Below are positions 1 through 13,600 of a stretch of DNA of 64,000 nt, in pieces. Origin of the DNA: Dasyornis broadbenti (Eukaryota; Chordata; Aves; Passeriformes; Dasyornithidae); the NCBI GenBank assembly GCA_013397935.1, contig VZRN01005622.1, forward strand, positions 2,394,645-2,458,644, read 5' to 3'. Each line of letters starts with the position of its first letter. The first letter of the stretch is position 1. Both the position numbers and the translations under genes were made by a program. Under the pieces are notes generated by a model. That model saw only the letters and a program-made list of their open reading frames with translations. It was not told the DNA's origin and did no database searches.

Positions 1-2770
1 AATTTAATTTAATGTCCTGGCTTTCTGGATTAGCAGAGGGACCTTGCAAATGGGAGCTGAAGAGCTCTGTGTGCATGCTCACGGGTGATAGGCACAAATT
101 AGGAGGAGTGTGGGAAAGAAGGCCGCTGAGGAACAGCTGCTGTGCCATGTGCACGTGGGAAGGGGGCTGGGAAGGGGGAAGGCAGGTGGTTTTCTGATCA
201 ATAAATGTTATCCTGGCCAGAGCCATCTTGTGGATGTAGTTATGGATTATGTCCCTTTCACATAATATGAATTTATGCCTCTATCCCCATAGGAGAGTTG
301 GACTGCAGTGAATTATACTTGCACAGCTACAGTATGGTTCAAATTATGTGAGTAGACAAGACTTATTTCCAGTTTTTAATGAAACAATAGGGACAGATCC
401 AAAGCCTGTCAAAATTAATGGCAGGAATCCTGTGGGCTCCTCTCCATTTATTCAAGAGCCACCTAAGAGGGCACTTTACCCTCTAGAAAGAACTTTAAAT
501 ATAATTTTCTATGACTTGTGGGCTTATTTTCCCTCCCAGGCTAGTGGAGAGGACCCCTATTATTACTTTTGGGAGGTGGTTCAGATGCTGGTACTGGATG
601 TGAATTCTTTGCGAATGTAATTAGGAAATACATCACTTCAGCAATTTTTATTGTAAACATACATCACTGTAACCCACCACTGTTATGAAATAAATATCTG
701 ATATTCTGGAAATATGGAACAATCCCATTTGTTTTAAGGGCAGAAGGCAAGCAACTTTTCTTCAGGATCACAAAAATATGCTGAAAGCATGCTTTGCATT
801 AAATTCTAGAGTCAGCGGGTCTAGGCCCACGGATGTGTGGCTGAGGGTGTAGCTGTTGGATGTGTAGCCTGTGGAGATGGCAGCAATTCTGGGAGGCTGA
901 TTAATGAAGACAGGCATCTTGAGAAGTAAAACCATCCTTTTCCCTCACTGTCTTGTACATTTTTAAGACATCCCTACAGCTCTCCTGTATGCAACATTTT
1001 GTACCGCCTGTATGTGCCTTTGGAAATGTCCTTCCTTGTGTCCCAGGGAACACGAGTATCCGATAATTGTGCAGGTGCTCTATTTGCTCTCCATGATCTG
1101 ATTTACTGTTTCAAACCCCTCCAGTGCACAAGAAATAGCTGCCCAAGTCAGAAATCAGTGGTTCTTTGCATAAAAGCTTAATTATGTGACACCCTTAGTC
1201 CTTCTGTAATTTAGAAGTTTAAACTACCATTTGCCTGGACAAGACACAGACTACGTGAACCTGAGTGTTTGTAGCAGATTTACTCGACCTAGTGCTTCCT
1301 CTTTTGCTATTTGTCACCTTTGATTTTCTGCTGTTTGCTTATTTCAGTGCTGGGTACTGATGTAGCAATTATTTTTGGGCAGTGGGTCCTATGAATGTGG
1401 TTCTGCCTTATGCCAGCACAGCTGGTGGCTGCCCTTCTCCTAGAAAATTGTCATTTGTCAAAATAAAAGCATTTAGTAGAGATGAGTTTTTCAGACTCTT
1501 TTTTTGTTGTTTTTATTTTATAGTATCTTTTACTAAAATACTGTATTTCTTTGCCCAAAATACATATTCACAATTTCTTCTTTCCTTCTGACCTTTATAA
1601 ATCTGTCTCTAATTGAAAAAGTAGTCACAAAATGCCCGCTCTGAAGTGACAGATCAGAATCGAGCTGTATTATAATACAACTGCACAGGCACCTTAAAAT
1701 GGTGTTTGGTTATAGCAGGAGTGGTTTATTTTTACATCAGCCAGTCCCTCACTTGTTCTATCTATGTGCCTTCTCGTCAGCTTGGCTTTTATGGGGAAAA
1801 AAAAAAAAAGCTAGTGCATAATTCATTGTTTCCAATTCATTTTGGATATGATTTTCATATTGATTTAGTCAGTTCACAATTAAAGTCCTTGAAGTGTAGG
1901 CTTGGAGTCCTTGCTTTTTGCTGTTGCTTTTTTAGCAATTGAATTTATTAAAGCAGTCCATTGGGAATGGAATAGTTATCTTTCCAATTTGCAAACAAAA
2001 TCTCTTGGGATCCCAAGGAAATTCTTTCCTGGAATGTGTGGTTAACACACATTCTTTTCTTCCCAAGACCTGTGCTTTAGAGTGGGAGGAAAAGCTATTT
2101 TAAGACTATATATGATTTTCTTATTTCACACGTGTTATACCATCTTTACTGCCTATAGCATTGATAGCTTTGTCAGGCACGTCTGGCCTTCCTTAGTGGT
2201 TCCTTTGTGCTCTTCAATCTCAGAAAGAGAGCAAGAAATTAAGCGCTGGAGTCCTAGGTTTCTTCTGCCACCTGCTATGGACCTGAACTCCCTCAGAACA
2301 ACTACTCCATAACAAAAATATGGAATTCAACCTGATAGCCAAGTCCCTGAAGTTAAAAATCCTGTTCTGTGCAATGTCTTGTCTTTACCATGGTAGCATC
2401 TGAGCCCTGTCCCCAGCCAGAAATTAACCAGATGACCTCTGTTAGTCAATATAGAGTCGATACAGTCTATAAAGTGCTGTTACCATCTCTCTCCTTAGAG
2501 AAGTTGCAGAGGTGGTTACTGATCTGATTCCTTGTTTTTTAAGATCTGTGTGTCTGCACACACCCCCAAAAGTGTCAGTGCGTTAGGATTGCTGTCAAGA
2601 CGGATTCAGCTGACACTGAATGGCATGGAATTTTGTCCTGAACCTGGCAAAGAGAAGCACACAGGTAGACCCAGGCCCAACCTTGAAGGCTGTCACTGAA
2701 GGCAAGATTTAAACTTCAGGATTCTTGGAGAAGCAACTGGAGAGAATCTCAGCTATTGCAGTTTGTTTTG
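1..2770. other. Non-genic unique DNA
   Basis: I see no gene, exon with paired splice signals, or recognisable repeat here. The stretch is AT-rich, with stops frequent in all frames. The open frames of 60-90 codons are of the length expected by chance. A 13-base A run lies near 1797-1809. It could be intergenic or intronic; nothing in the sequence decides between them. Confidence 0.6.
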
Positions 2771-2772
2771 AG

Positions 2773-3420
2773 TCACTTATTTCTAGTTCTGCTTAATTCC
2801 ACATCTGTAATCTGGTATGGAAAGACGAGAACTGGTGTAATTGAAGTCAGCCCATCGCTGGTGAGGAGCTGATGGACTCTCTGACCTGCCACGGTCTCTT
2901 CCAGGCAGTGCTGCCTGTCACAGCACACACAGGAACGCAGATCCTGAACTTGTGGTCTGTCCTTGAGCATCTCTTGGTGCACACCCACAGCCACTGGAGA
3001 CAGCTCTGCTGCAACTGCCTCCCAGAAAGGATATTTTGCTGCTCTTGCAAACATAACTCTTTTTGCATGGGTTTGATTCTGGCCAACTGTTTCTGTGCTG
3101 CCTGATGAGCTCAACCTGGCGCCCATGGGGTATTGGGAATTAAACTGAGCCAAGTTACTGCAGAATTCCAGTAACATCCTTGAATCACCATTCAAATTCT
3201 TCTGCCAATTCCCTTGAAATGGAGCAGTAAAGTAGTTGAGAAAACCAAGAAGGGCTGAGGTCTCATTCCGTAACTCTCCTGTGAACCTGACCCAGAGTAA
3301 ACTGAACACACAACTCTCTCCTCCTCCTGCTGAGGGAGCAACGCTGACTGTGTAATACTCAGCCATCCCCTGCAGTGCAGGTGAGGTGTAGAGATACCAG
3401 AGCAAGCCCAAAAGTGCCAC
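2773..3420 (-). other. Unrecognised open frame, 215 codons, no ATG at its start
   Basis: The minus strand is free of stops for 215 codons. The upstream end opens on GTG. The first ATG is at residue 19 (position 3366), which would give 197 residues. I recognise no domain, signal peptide or catalytic motif. Composition is ordinary, with four Asn-X-Ser/Thr sites or near-sites but no clear membrane segment after the first ATG. Two overlapping frames, one on each strand, are also open for 77-79 codons between about 2850 and 3105, so part of the openness reflects locally higher GC and fewer stops. It could be a lineage-specific exon, a decayed retroelement frame, or chance. No promoter or splice signal ties it to a neighbour. 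Confidence 0.12.
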
Positions 3421-5476
3421 CTGGTGTAGACATTTTGGTGGCAGTAACTATCACTGCACTTGGAAATTTGTTGCAGTGATTAATTACTCTGTTGGCTGCC
3501 CAAATTCTAGTCTAAATGTAGATGGCAACCCTGCTACTGCAGGGATTAACCCAGCCCTAGGAGCCAGCCTCCGCCACCTTGGCTCATGTTGACTCATACT
3601 TTGTAGTGTATGGGAACTTCTCAGGATGAGGAAATTCAATAGAAACAGTCTTAGCTGTAAATTCACAGTAATTTGCGTAGGAGATTTGGCTTTTGGCATT
3701 CCTTGCATCCTGGAAATGTGAAGAAAATATTTGCTTTCTTTTAAATGAAAAGCATGTTTATCAATTACCACATTTTAAAGCGAGTCATTAACTTTTCCTG
3801 GGATCACAGAAGACCAGCTGCTTTTTTTAGACTGATTTGATGGGAATTCTGACAATTCTAGCTGCAAGCAGGAAGCAAAAGGCCGAAGGTGGTTCTGCCT
3901 TTACTGGCTTAGCTCCTGGTTGCTGGTTTTATGTTGATATCCTTGGGTGACATTGCTTGTTTTTCAGGGGCATGTAAAATATTAATAAAAGAAAATAAAA
4001 CATCCATATTTCAGTGACAATGGTTCCCCTGTAAGAGATGAGACTTCTAGGCTGAAGCACCTGGTACAACTCACAAGCCTTGCTTAACAGAACCAACTCG
4101 TTTTACAAGCAGCCAGTCCTCGGTAGATTAATCAAAGAATTACGTCTCTTTTCTTCTGTGATTCTGTCACCTTACAGGCACAGAGACGGTTCAGGGGTCT
4201 GGTAGTAAGGATCTTTCCCTAGTCCATAAACAGAGACCACACTGGTATCAGCGACACACCACATGGACCAAAAACTGGTTTGTCTGGATCTAAATTTTGC
4301 TGCTTTTTGGCAAACCAGACATTTGTCTGAAAGAATTGCAGGATTTATCTGTGTAGTGGCTCCACTGCATAAGTGGAAAAGACTTTAGCAATCATTCTTC
4401 CTTTTTTGAGTGAGTGAGAATAATGATGTTAAATATTTTTGGGGGAACATTTATTATTGGAAAGAGTGACTAGAGGCCTTCAGGATATACTATACATGTG
4501 CATTTTGATAACAGGTTCTTCCTTAGCTGCATAGAAATAGTATTGACTACAAAGAGGGTGATCCTGAGTTTTGAGGCCAGTACAGCTCATTACATGAATT
4601 CAACAGAAGAAAGGGTTTTTCTGGAAACCATTCATATTATTCAAGACCACAAATCTAGCAAATTAATATAGGATTTACAAGGTCACATGAAATTTAGGGT
4701 TTTTTTTCAAAGAAAAAAGTACTTACTTTATGGCATTATAAAGTAAAGAATTTACTATCACTTTAATATTCTGTGAAAGTAACCTCAGGATTTACAGCAG
4801 ACTGAAAGTTAAATATTGCTTTTGTTTATAAAATATATATAAATATATATAAAAAGGGAAGAAATTGATGTTTGGAGTTCTTTAATCAATGAATTCATGT
4901 TTAGGATTCATGTGGGATGGGTATATATGTGTGTATATATATATTTTGATATGGTTTTTTTAAAGATATTATCCCCAAAAGCATTTTTGAATCATGTTGT
5001 TATATTATCAACTGACTTCAGGATTAGTTTTGATTGCTGAGAGTTACAGAAGCCAAAAGTTGTGGAAACCTCTGTGAAAGACAGCTAAAAATATATGAGG
5101 AATTCACAGCTCTGTAATGCTCCCAAATTACATAAACAGGAGGATTAGCACTAGATCAATAGTGTAATATATAGTATTATTGTATACAAAGACATTCTTA
5201 CAATAATCTTATTTGCCATAATTTGTTATATTGTTTCTTGACAAATGGGAACTCTGTAGTTTTTATTCACCCAAACTTTATGCACACAATTCTTTAATTG
5301 TCTTACTTTCAACAGATCTAACCTCTAGATATTTTAAGACAAACTTCAACAGTCATATATTTAAGTTTCTGTCGGTCAGAAGAATTGTTAATATATATTC
5401 AGTCAATTTAAGCACTTTAGGAAATTTGGGTTAGGTACCCTCACAGGATTTGAGAGTTTTTTACTCTTTTCTTCCA
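3421..5476. other. Non-genic AT-rich DNA
   Basis: No coding signal was found. The stretch includes A/T-rich low-complexity DNA around 4831-4945 (listed separately). An 8-base inverted repeat (ctggtttg at 4275-4282, complement at 4311-4318) has a 28-base spacer and is too weak to call a structured RNA. Confidence 0.55.
4831..4945. repeat. AT-rich simple repeat
   Basis: Two tandem copies of the ten-mer aaatatatat occupy 4831-4850. A second ATAT/GTGT tract lies at 4921-4945. This is low-complexity DNA that is prone to length change. No function is implied. Confidence 0.7.
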
Positions 5477-5653
5477 TCAGCAGGCCAGCATCATGCAGTG
5501 ATGCTCTTGGATGACTTCTTCAGTAGACCAGGGTTCCCCTGAGTGCAGGAGTTCCTTTATAGCAGCTCTTACCTGCTTGCCAGGCCTGGACACCAGCAGT
5601 GAAATTCCCCAGTAGTGCAGTGCAGTGAATGGGCGATGTGAATTCAAATGGCT
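5477..5653 (-). other. Candidate small exon or short open frame
   Basis: On the minus strand a pyrimidine-rich stretch ends in tttctag, an acceptor-like boundary before 5653. An 81-base segment of 27 whole codons then ends in CAG followed by gtaaga, a good donor, at 5573. The same frame stays open past the donor for 31 more codons to a TGA at 5479-5477, 58 codons in all after the upstream TAG. The predicted peptide has a plausible mixed composition: an ALHYWGISLLVS core, then RPGKQ at the donor, then a charged tail. I cannot assign a family. A 58-codon open frame is common by chance, so the splice-like ends are the main reason for listing it. It could equally be a decayed retrotransposed copy. 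Confidence 0.12.
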
Positions 5654-5659
5654 CTAGAA

Positions 5660-8600
5660 ATAAAAATTATTAATTTACTGTTGGGTTTGCCCATACAATG
5701 GGAGTGTTTCGCAGACCCCAGCAATTATGGCCTCATTCATAATTTACGTGGATTTACTTCTCATTTCTCCTTTATGCTTATCGCCTCCTCAATCACCTAC
5801 TTAAGTGACACTTTTTGGTTAAAATTGTTCAAACCAGAAGACAAATAGGAAAATAAGAACATGAAGTGGCTTCTTTAGTGCTTATGGGGATTTGGGACTC
5901 GTGTACACGGGTGCTTGACCGACTCAGAATAGGTCATTTCATGTTACCAGATGTGTTAAAATAACAATCTCCAAGATGTTTATTTAACAATCAAAATTAG
6001 TTCATTATTTTGGGTTTACTTTAGTAAGTCTTTAAGTAGTCTTTACTCTTAGTAGGTCTTTAAGCAATCCAGGCTGCTTGTTTTGACTGAAGTATCCAAC
6101 TTTCACCTCTCCCTGTGAGAGAAGGGAGGGTAATCATGCTGCAGCAATGCCAAGCAAGGTCACAATATGCTCTCAGGAGGACTTTGTTATTTAGAATATT
6201 TTGGAATAGGGTCTGAGTCAATGTTTAGTTTTGCTTTCAAAGTGCCTGTCCTCAAACACCAGATACTTGTACAGATGATTATAAATACAGGAAAAATATA
6301 AATAATGACAAAGCCTTTCAGATTATGCCAGATTCCCAAACACAAGTAACCAATAAGAAGACAAATCTTTTCTAGCAGTTACATGATTTACCTTGTTCCC
6401 CCACAGTTTTCCTCTTACCAAGAGTTTCAGCAGGTAAAGTTGTATTACAGGGTTCCTTGAAAGTTAATGGACTTGGTGTGGACTGAGACGGCTGAAGAGG
6501 GGCTGAGTAGCTGGTGACCCTGAATGGAAACACCACCCCTACCACTGTCCTCTCTGCAGCAGGGAACCTGACAGCATTGGTAGTCCTGCCTGTTTGGACT
6601 GCAGCAGTGACTCCAAGAAAATTTCAGCAGCTGCTCTTTCAGACCACACAGGTCACGGGCAGCAGAAATGTCAAATCACACGTTCAGAGAATGATTTTGT
6701 CCCCTAGAATTCCTTCATGTGTCAGCCCTGCCCTCCTGCGTGTTCAGGAGAGAAGGGAATCCTCCAGATGTGACTTGAAGCATCTGCACTGGGAGGTTTA
6801 ACTCTTGCTGTGGTCACGGGGGAGAGGCGGTGCTCAGCTAACACAGCCAGAAAATGCAGCAGCCTTCAGTACGAAGCACCAACCCCAGTGCAAGCTACTT
6901 GATTCAAACCATGTGAAATACGTCCTTCAGCACTGACTTTTCCTCCTGGTTTCCATGGAGATGGATGATATAGCTTCTTATTTTTAACTCTTCTGAAGAG
7001 GGAGGAACACAAATGAAAATGCACAATAACTTTGACCACTATAATTTTTTACTTAATTAAAAAGATATGCCCTATTCTTGAGGCAAAGTCAAGTGATCAT
7101 GTTGATGGTAAGTCGGTTCTGGCAATGGTTGTTTTTGTAATTCTGAATTTGCAGCAAAAGGTTATCTTTGTGTGTCTTTCTTGTAATGAAATAGTCACAA
7201 ATTTCGTTTGGTTCCACTGAAGTCAAAGATATTGTCCACAGTGGAGTGAACCAGAGTATGAAAATAAACATTGCCCTTGTGTGTCTTAGATTCAAGCAAA
7301 CCTATTTGAGGTGGACAAGCTGTGACTGGACTGTGAAAGCCATCTCAGTTGTAGAAACATTGAAATCATAGAAAGTGTCACAATGATTTCCTCAGCAGTG
7401 GATTGACCATGTATTAGTGACACTATTCAGTAGGAAGGCACAGCAAAAATACACTTTATTTGTCAGCTAAATAAAATTGTGAAATATAATCTTTTGTTTC
7501 TGGGTTTCTTGTAATTTCTGAACCAGAAAAGTCATGAAGAGTTTTTACCATTTTGGACAGCAATGTGAACATAGTACAAGTTTTCTCATATAATTACCAC
7601 TGAGACTGTCTTAGTGTTTAGTGTCACTTGTGACAGTAAAAATGTATTTATTAAGCTCAGAGGTTTTAGGATATAGGTTATTGGTTTGTTTGCCTGAAAA
7701 AGTTGAGAAGCTTTGTTAAAATTGGCAGTTTTCTGATGAGTGTTCCTGGACATGAAATACAAGAATAAGACATGCAGAATATAGCTTAACGTGCTGAAAT
7801 CAGGTTAAAAATCTAATGAAAAATAAAATTTTTAAAGTTTCCTTTTATTTGTTTTAATTTTTAAAATAATCTAAATTACAACTAAAGCAAACTTGGAACA
7901 CAATGTACACTTAGTTTTTGCCAGCATTTTTCCAAATGACACACCAGGCAGTTTCAACTTGTGAAGCCTGGAGGAAAGCCAAGGCTCTGCAACCTTTTTA
8001 CCTCCTTTACCTTCACCAAACCATCAGCTATAGCAACGTGGTGTGTTCATGCCTGCACAGTTGGCAGGGAGATTTTCTATATTTACAGTTCTGTAATATT
8101 GATCTAAACATAAGCATCTTCATCAAACCATTTTTTGGATAGTCATTCATTCTGTGCATGAATGTGTGGCTGTTTCTTGAGGTAGAGGAAGGAGATCAGA
8201 ATGAGAAAGGCAAAAGTGTTTTTAACTGCAGCAGGAAGATGAGTTGGAGAGGGGGAAAAAGCCCTGACTCTCCTGGGAAAAGGATAGACAGATTTTCTTT
8301 GCCAGCCGGTGAGACCTTTTGTCTGTTGTGACCCTGTTGTGATCCTCAGAGTCGTGCACCTTGCTCTGTTTCCGTGAGATCCAAGTGAAAAAAGGAAAAC
8401 TAATTGCATAGTTAGGTTTCACTACACCTGACATGTTATTCCTGTGTTATGTGAAAAGAAAATTCTCCTACTGGGACAAGGCATGAGTTCAGCATTCAGC
8501 AGTAGGTACCTGCCAAGTCTGAAGCCTTAGAAAAAAGAGAGAGAGAAGAGAGGGGGAGCTGATTTATTCCGTCTCAATAAAGAATTTAACCATATGTAAC

Positions 8601-10500
8601 AGTTGGACTACCTATGATTTTTTACATGTGGATGGCCTCAGAAGTGGCCAGAAATAATCATGCACTTTGGGCATTCAGTGAGTATGAAAAACTTTTACCC
8701 AAAACAGTAAAGAGGGAAGGGAAGCTACAAGTCTTTTAAAGTGAGCTTTGGCATGAAAATACTGTCTCAAATACCTACTGCATGGCAGCAGTGATAAACT
8801 AATGCTAGGGGACAGCCATTATGAGCATCACAATAACCCCTGACAGGTGACAAATGAAATCTCTAAATCAACCTCTGCCTTCAGAGGCTGTATATTCCCA
8901 AAATATTCACTCTTCTGCTTATATCTCCTGCTCCATTCTCTTCTACCTGCCAACAGCTGTGAAGGCTGGTGAGCTGCCTAGAAGGCTCTTTTCAGTCTAA
9001 ATTAAAGAGGCATGTTAATTGGGGAAGACTTCTTCAAAACTCTGGGAGGTGGTGGATATGCCGTAATTCTGTCTCGTTCATGTTCTTCTTGTGAAGAGCT
9101 CCTCTTTCAAATCTTAAATACGTTGAGACACATCTGAAAGGCCAAGGTTGATTTTATTTCCCCTGTTTGCCAGGCTAATTCCCTATTTTCCGATCAGACG
9201 CTGGCAATCTGGCACCCAGGATTGTACCCTTGCACTAATTTTATTGTGCTTATTTTCCTGGTGCATGATTCTATTTGTATTGAAACAAAGTTGTTTTAGA
9301 AAGGTGGGGATGGCTGTTCTCATTTGGGAGAATGTCTGGAGCTAGAGAAGGTACAGCCAGGATGGGAATGACAATCCTTAGTGAGCAAGAAGTCCTCTGG
9401 GCACGATTTAGAGCAGCCTTGACACTGTTCTAACCTGTAATATGGAAAGGTAAAATGTCTTCCAGCTGCCTGCTGGATCTGGAAGCAAGAAACTTCAGCA
9501 GCCTTCCCCTGTGAGGCCCTGCAGAATCTATGTGCAGTAGCAGAGAGAGCTGCTTAAAGGAAGAAAATATGGAAATTTTAAGAAAGTTTCAGAAATAAAT
9601 TGCTTTGGGTACTGAGGTTCAGAAGAAAGAAAGGGATGGAAACTCTTTGGGAAAAAAAAAAAATGAAAAGGGATCGTGCGAGCCTCAGTTTAGCTTTCCA
9701 AAATTACAGAGTCTGCCAGGGAGGTCTATGCAGGATTGCAGACCCAAGGGAGCAACAAACCCAGTTGGATTAAACTGGCTTTCCTGCCAGCTCACTAAGA
9801 CAAGTGGGAAGTCCGAGGTTTGTAATCTCCTTTTAAGTTTTCTCTGGACTTAAGTTGCTTGGAGTTCGTTTGCTTGTTCCCTTCCCCCCATTTCACAGGA
9901 AAACGAAGGATAAAACATTAAGTCTCTCCTCTCGTATTAAAATACCCCAAAAGAAGCACGGAACAGAGCAGAGAGAAATAACCCCAGTGACCACTAGCCA
10001 AAACTCACAAGTAGTATGTGCATATCTGGAATAGTTGGTGCACTCGCGTAGGAAATCGCTGGATATTTTACACCTCTTGCAGCGGTTTAGTAACTGGCTG
10101 TGGAAGCTCATTCCCCACTTGAGAAAGTCATGAATTATACAGTTTTTACATCTGTTGAGCATGTTGTGCTTCTCAATCATCCAGCTATACTGAGCCCTAA
10201 GTTTTCAGCCTTCACAATGAGATCACTGTTTTCAAGCACGTTCTAGTGGCATTTTGTCAAGCCATGTGTGTTTTCAGGACTGGGGGCAGGGAAGGAGGAA
10301 CAAAAGTATGCTGCTGTTTCACAGGATTACAATCTACTTTTCAGCCTACATAAAACTGTGGCTGACCCATCAACAAGAAATATTCTTTGTTTACTACTTC
10401 TTCTCCCCCTTGAAATGGTCAGACTTTTGTTAGGGAGAAGAGCATAAAAGGGAGGAATGTGTTTATCACTTTTGATTTCAATACCTGAACACCTTAGAAA
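5660..10500. other. Non-genic unique DNA
   Basis: I see no gene. A GTAAGT donor-like site on the plus strand follows an open frame near 7107, but its acceptor side is weak. A minus-strand site near 6107-6140 pairs a very good acceptor with a six-base 'exon', which is not credible. The 95-codon plus frame at 6514-6801 begins on GTG. The rest is AT-rich unique sequence with ordinary stop density. Confidence 0.55.
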
Positions 10501-10503
10501 AAC

Positions 10504-10600
10504 CCCAACCAAACCAAACAAATAATCACCAATCAAAAAAAAACAAAACAAAAAAAAAAAAAACAAAAAAACAAAAAAACAACAAACCAAAGCCACAAAA
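10504..10600. repeat. A-rich (CAAA)n-type low-complexity tract
   Basis: Runs of A separated by single C residues fill most of this stretch. Read on the minus strand it is a T-rich tract with isolated G. The minus-strand open frame crossing it is rich in Phe purely because of these T runs and is not a gene. It may be an old retroposon tail, but no recognisable element body adjoins it. Confidence 0.75.
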
Positions 10601-13600
10601 CCTCAGTCATCCCTAATCATCTTCTTAATGCATTTATTTCACACTGTGAAAATTAATTTTTGCTTCAGCTGTGTGGAGTTATGAGTTCAACCCTGCCATT
10701 GACCGAGGGCTGACCATGCTATCACTGAGAATAAGGGGGATATAGCATTTTAATTTGATTTAGGTGTAAGGAAATTGCATACACTAATTAGCAATGTTAA
10801 ATCAAACTGCTCCAGGTTCACAATAGCAGGAGTAGATTCCATACAACTAAGAACAAACAGCTTGGGAAGGGCCAAGAAGGGAAAACCTTGGTAGAAATTA
10901 TCCACAGATAATCTTTCCAGAGGAGGCAAACAGAGAAATTAATACATTTGTCTTCAGTCGCCCATGACTCGTTGAGACCCCTCCAGGCTGAGCAATTCAC
11001 AGGCAGGTAATAATTCCTTGCACTGAATGCGTTTGATCACTGCTATATTAAGATTTTTTTTTTTTAATTTTTTTTTTCCTGGAGATGGTCACTCTTCACT
11101 TAAAAATTGGTCAATCATGGCAACATTTCTCCTGGCTAAAATTCAGATGAAAAGAACACAAAAACAATAGATGTAATGAAGGTTGACTGCTCAGTGCACA
11201 GAGATAGCTTAAGATTTATGCATCTTTTGTACCAGCTTTTTGGGTTTGGACTAAAATCCACTTGCTTGTATAATTTTTACATTGTTTGAAAAAGATGAAC
11301 AAGCATTCCTATCTAAGTAGATAACAAGCACTGGTGGAAAGGCACTGAAAATTATAGCCCCATGTAAAATAAGTTGGACTAGCAGTTGGATCAGAAATAT
11401 TCTTGCTGAGAAACAGCAGGGAGAGAAAACCATTCTACAGGCAAAACTCCTCTGAAGCACTTAGACCCTCAGTGCTTAATTCAGGTAGTCTAAGTGACTG
11501 CAATTCATCAGCTTTCCCAGTGCTGTGAGTGTGCAGGGCCAGCTGGGCCCAGCTGGGCTGTGGGAGTGTGAGGAAGGAAAAGCTCTGCTGCTCCCTGCTG
11601 TGTCCTGGGACGGATGTCAGACCTGCCTGGGACTGGTGCTTTCACCACTGCCCAGGGCTGTGCAGAGGAACGGGCAGGGAAGGAAGTGGCTCAAGTAGGA
11701 GCCAAGGATGATGTTGAAGAGCTAGGGCAAGGTATAGGAAAAAAATCCCTCTTTGGGCACAATACGGCTGTGGTTGATGTTCCTAAAAACTCTTGCCCAC
11801 CTGCATCTGAATGCAACTTGCATCTTGTTTACATTCTCATTAAATAAGCAAATCCCTTTCCATACAGAACATAGCAAGGCTGAGGTCTGCTACAGCTAAG
11901 TGTCCTCATGCTGGATTTAAGTTTTAGCTACATAAGCTAAGAGACTCTGATTAAACTTCAACATCTGTTGTGCCTCTGTCCCTTCTGTTTAGATCATAAT
12001 CTTTGGTCTTTCCATTATATGTATGGACAATATCCTTCTTTACCCCATTGCAAAGCATCCTATGTAGCCAGTTTTGCCAGGATGCAGAAATACTATGAAA
12101 AGTGGAGAAAAGTAGTCTGTGACTAGAATTCTACTTGGCATGTAACAACTGAATGTAAATGGATGTGTAAAAATCAAAGCTGGCTGGAAAATAAACAAAC
12201 TGAAAGGGAATGGAGCTCACCGAAGAAAATTGTTCACTACAAATCACTAAAATATATTTTAATTTTAAGGTGCTTACGTAGAACTCCGTCGCAACAGAAG
12301 TTAAGCAAAGGGGTGAAGACTGGAGGAGGGCAGCCTAGGGGTTAATATCAGCAGCACTATTCTCTTCAGGACACTGTCCCAGAGAGGATGAGAAGCTAAA
12401 GCATCTTTGGTATCACCACTTGCATGTTAAATGGGATTCCCTCCTTGAAGATATTTTTTGCGTTGTCAGAGGAAGGAAACAGCAGCTGCGAAGTCAGGCT
12501 CGTCTCATGCTGACCGCAGAGCCCGCCCCACCCCCCTGAAAATCTATGCCAGATGCAGCAAAGAATGAGCAAGGTTTTCAAAGTGGACACTCAGCATATG
12601 GGAAGGAATATTTTAGCGACTAGAAAGCCTCGGATGATTTCAACAACTCTCGGTACTTGAAGCGCTTCTTCAAGACAATGCGTCCCAAGTCCCTCAATGG
12701 TGTAAAATTAAGAGCTGTATGACTTCTTCCCATCGATGTGGAAACCAAGTTTTAGAGCAGGCTGCTGAAAGCCTCTTTTGATACACTGTCTGCATGCTTG
12801 CTGTGAAGCAGAACCAGTAAGTGCTGGCTTTGGAGGAGCAGCAAGCCGAGGCAAGGAGGGGTCTGTGAGAAAGCAAAGATCTTTGACCAGCCTCTGAGAC
12901 AATTAGGCCTTTTCAGGCTCACTGTCTCCAGAAAGTACCTTGATTCCTCAGCCCAAAGGCATAGCTGTTAGAAAGAGGATTGATTAGAAAAATGGTAAGA
13001 AAATGCAACAGAAAAACTTAGGAAATGTTTTATTTGCAGATATCAACAGAAAGGTTCAATTAGACCAGCTGAACTCAGAAGCCCAGCTTTATTCTCCAAT
13101 TATTTAAAATGTCTCCATAAAATCTTGTCTTTTAGAAACACAGCTGAAATATTTTGGGCTCCTTTACCTATATACAAAAGAGAAAAACTGGAACAAAACA
13201 CGTCTCCAAAAGGATCCATTTCAGGAGAGGCCTTTCCCTTCTTTTGCTGAGAAGTGTTTTGATTGAAAAAGTCTGACTACCTGCATTGAGTACGGAAGTT
13301 AACACAGGACATCTTGGCTCTGCCACGAGCTCTCCTAGTGAATGGGCTCCCTCCATCCCTCACTTTGGACCAAACCCACCAAGTGAATGAAGCCTTTGGT
13401 GTGTTTCACAGCCAGTAGTAGATACAAGCTGAAGGAAAAAAAAATTGAAACAGGTATGTAAGGAAACAAAGAATGAGGGCAGACACTGGGATAAGGTTAT
13501 AGATCTGCTGAGAAAGAAGATGACTCTTCAGCTAGGAAATAAATTGCAAGTTGAAAGGAGAGAGAGAAAACAAGGTCACATGCTTAAAGGAAAATTGATG

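Noticed and set aside
6107..6140. Excellent acceptor followed six bases later by a donor on the minus strand
   Set aside because: A six-base exon with no neighbouring exon is not credible; such pairs arise by chance.
10327..10596. Phe-rich 89-codon minus-strand frame
   Set aside because: Most of it is the complement of the A-rich low-complexity tract.
12521..12537. G-quadruplex on the minus strand
   Set aside because: Only three separate G runs with adequate loops are visible; a four-run structure would need splitting one run.
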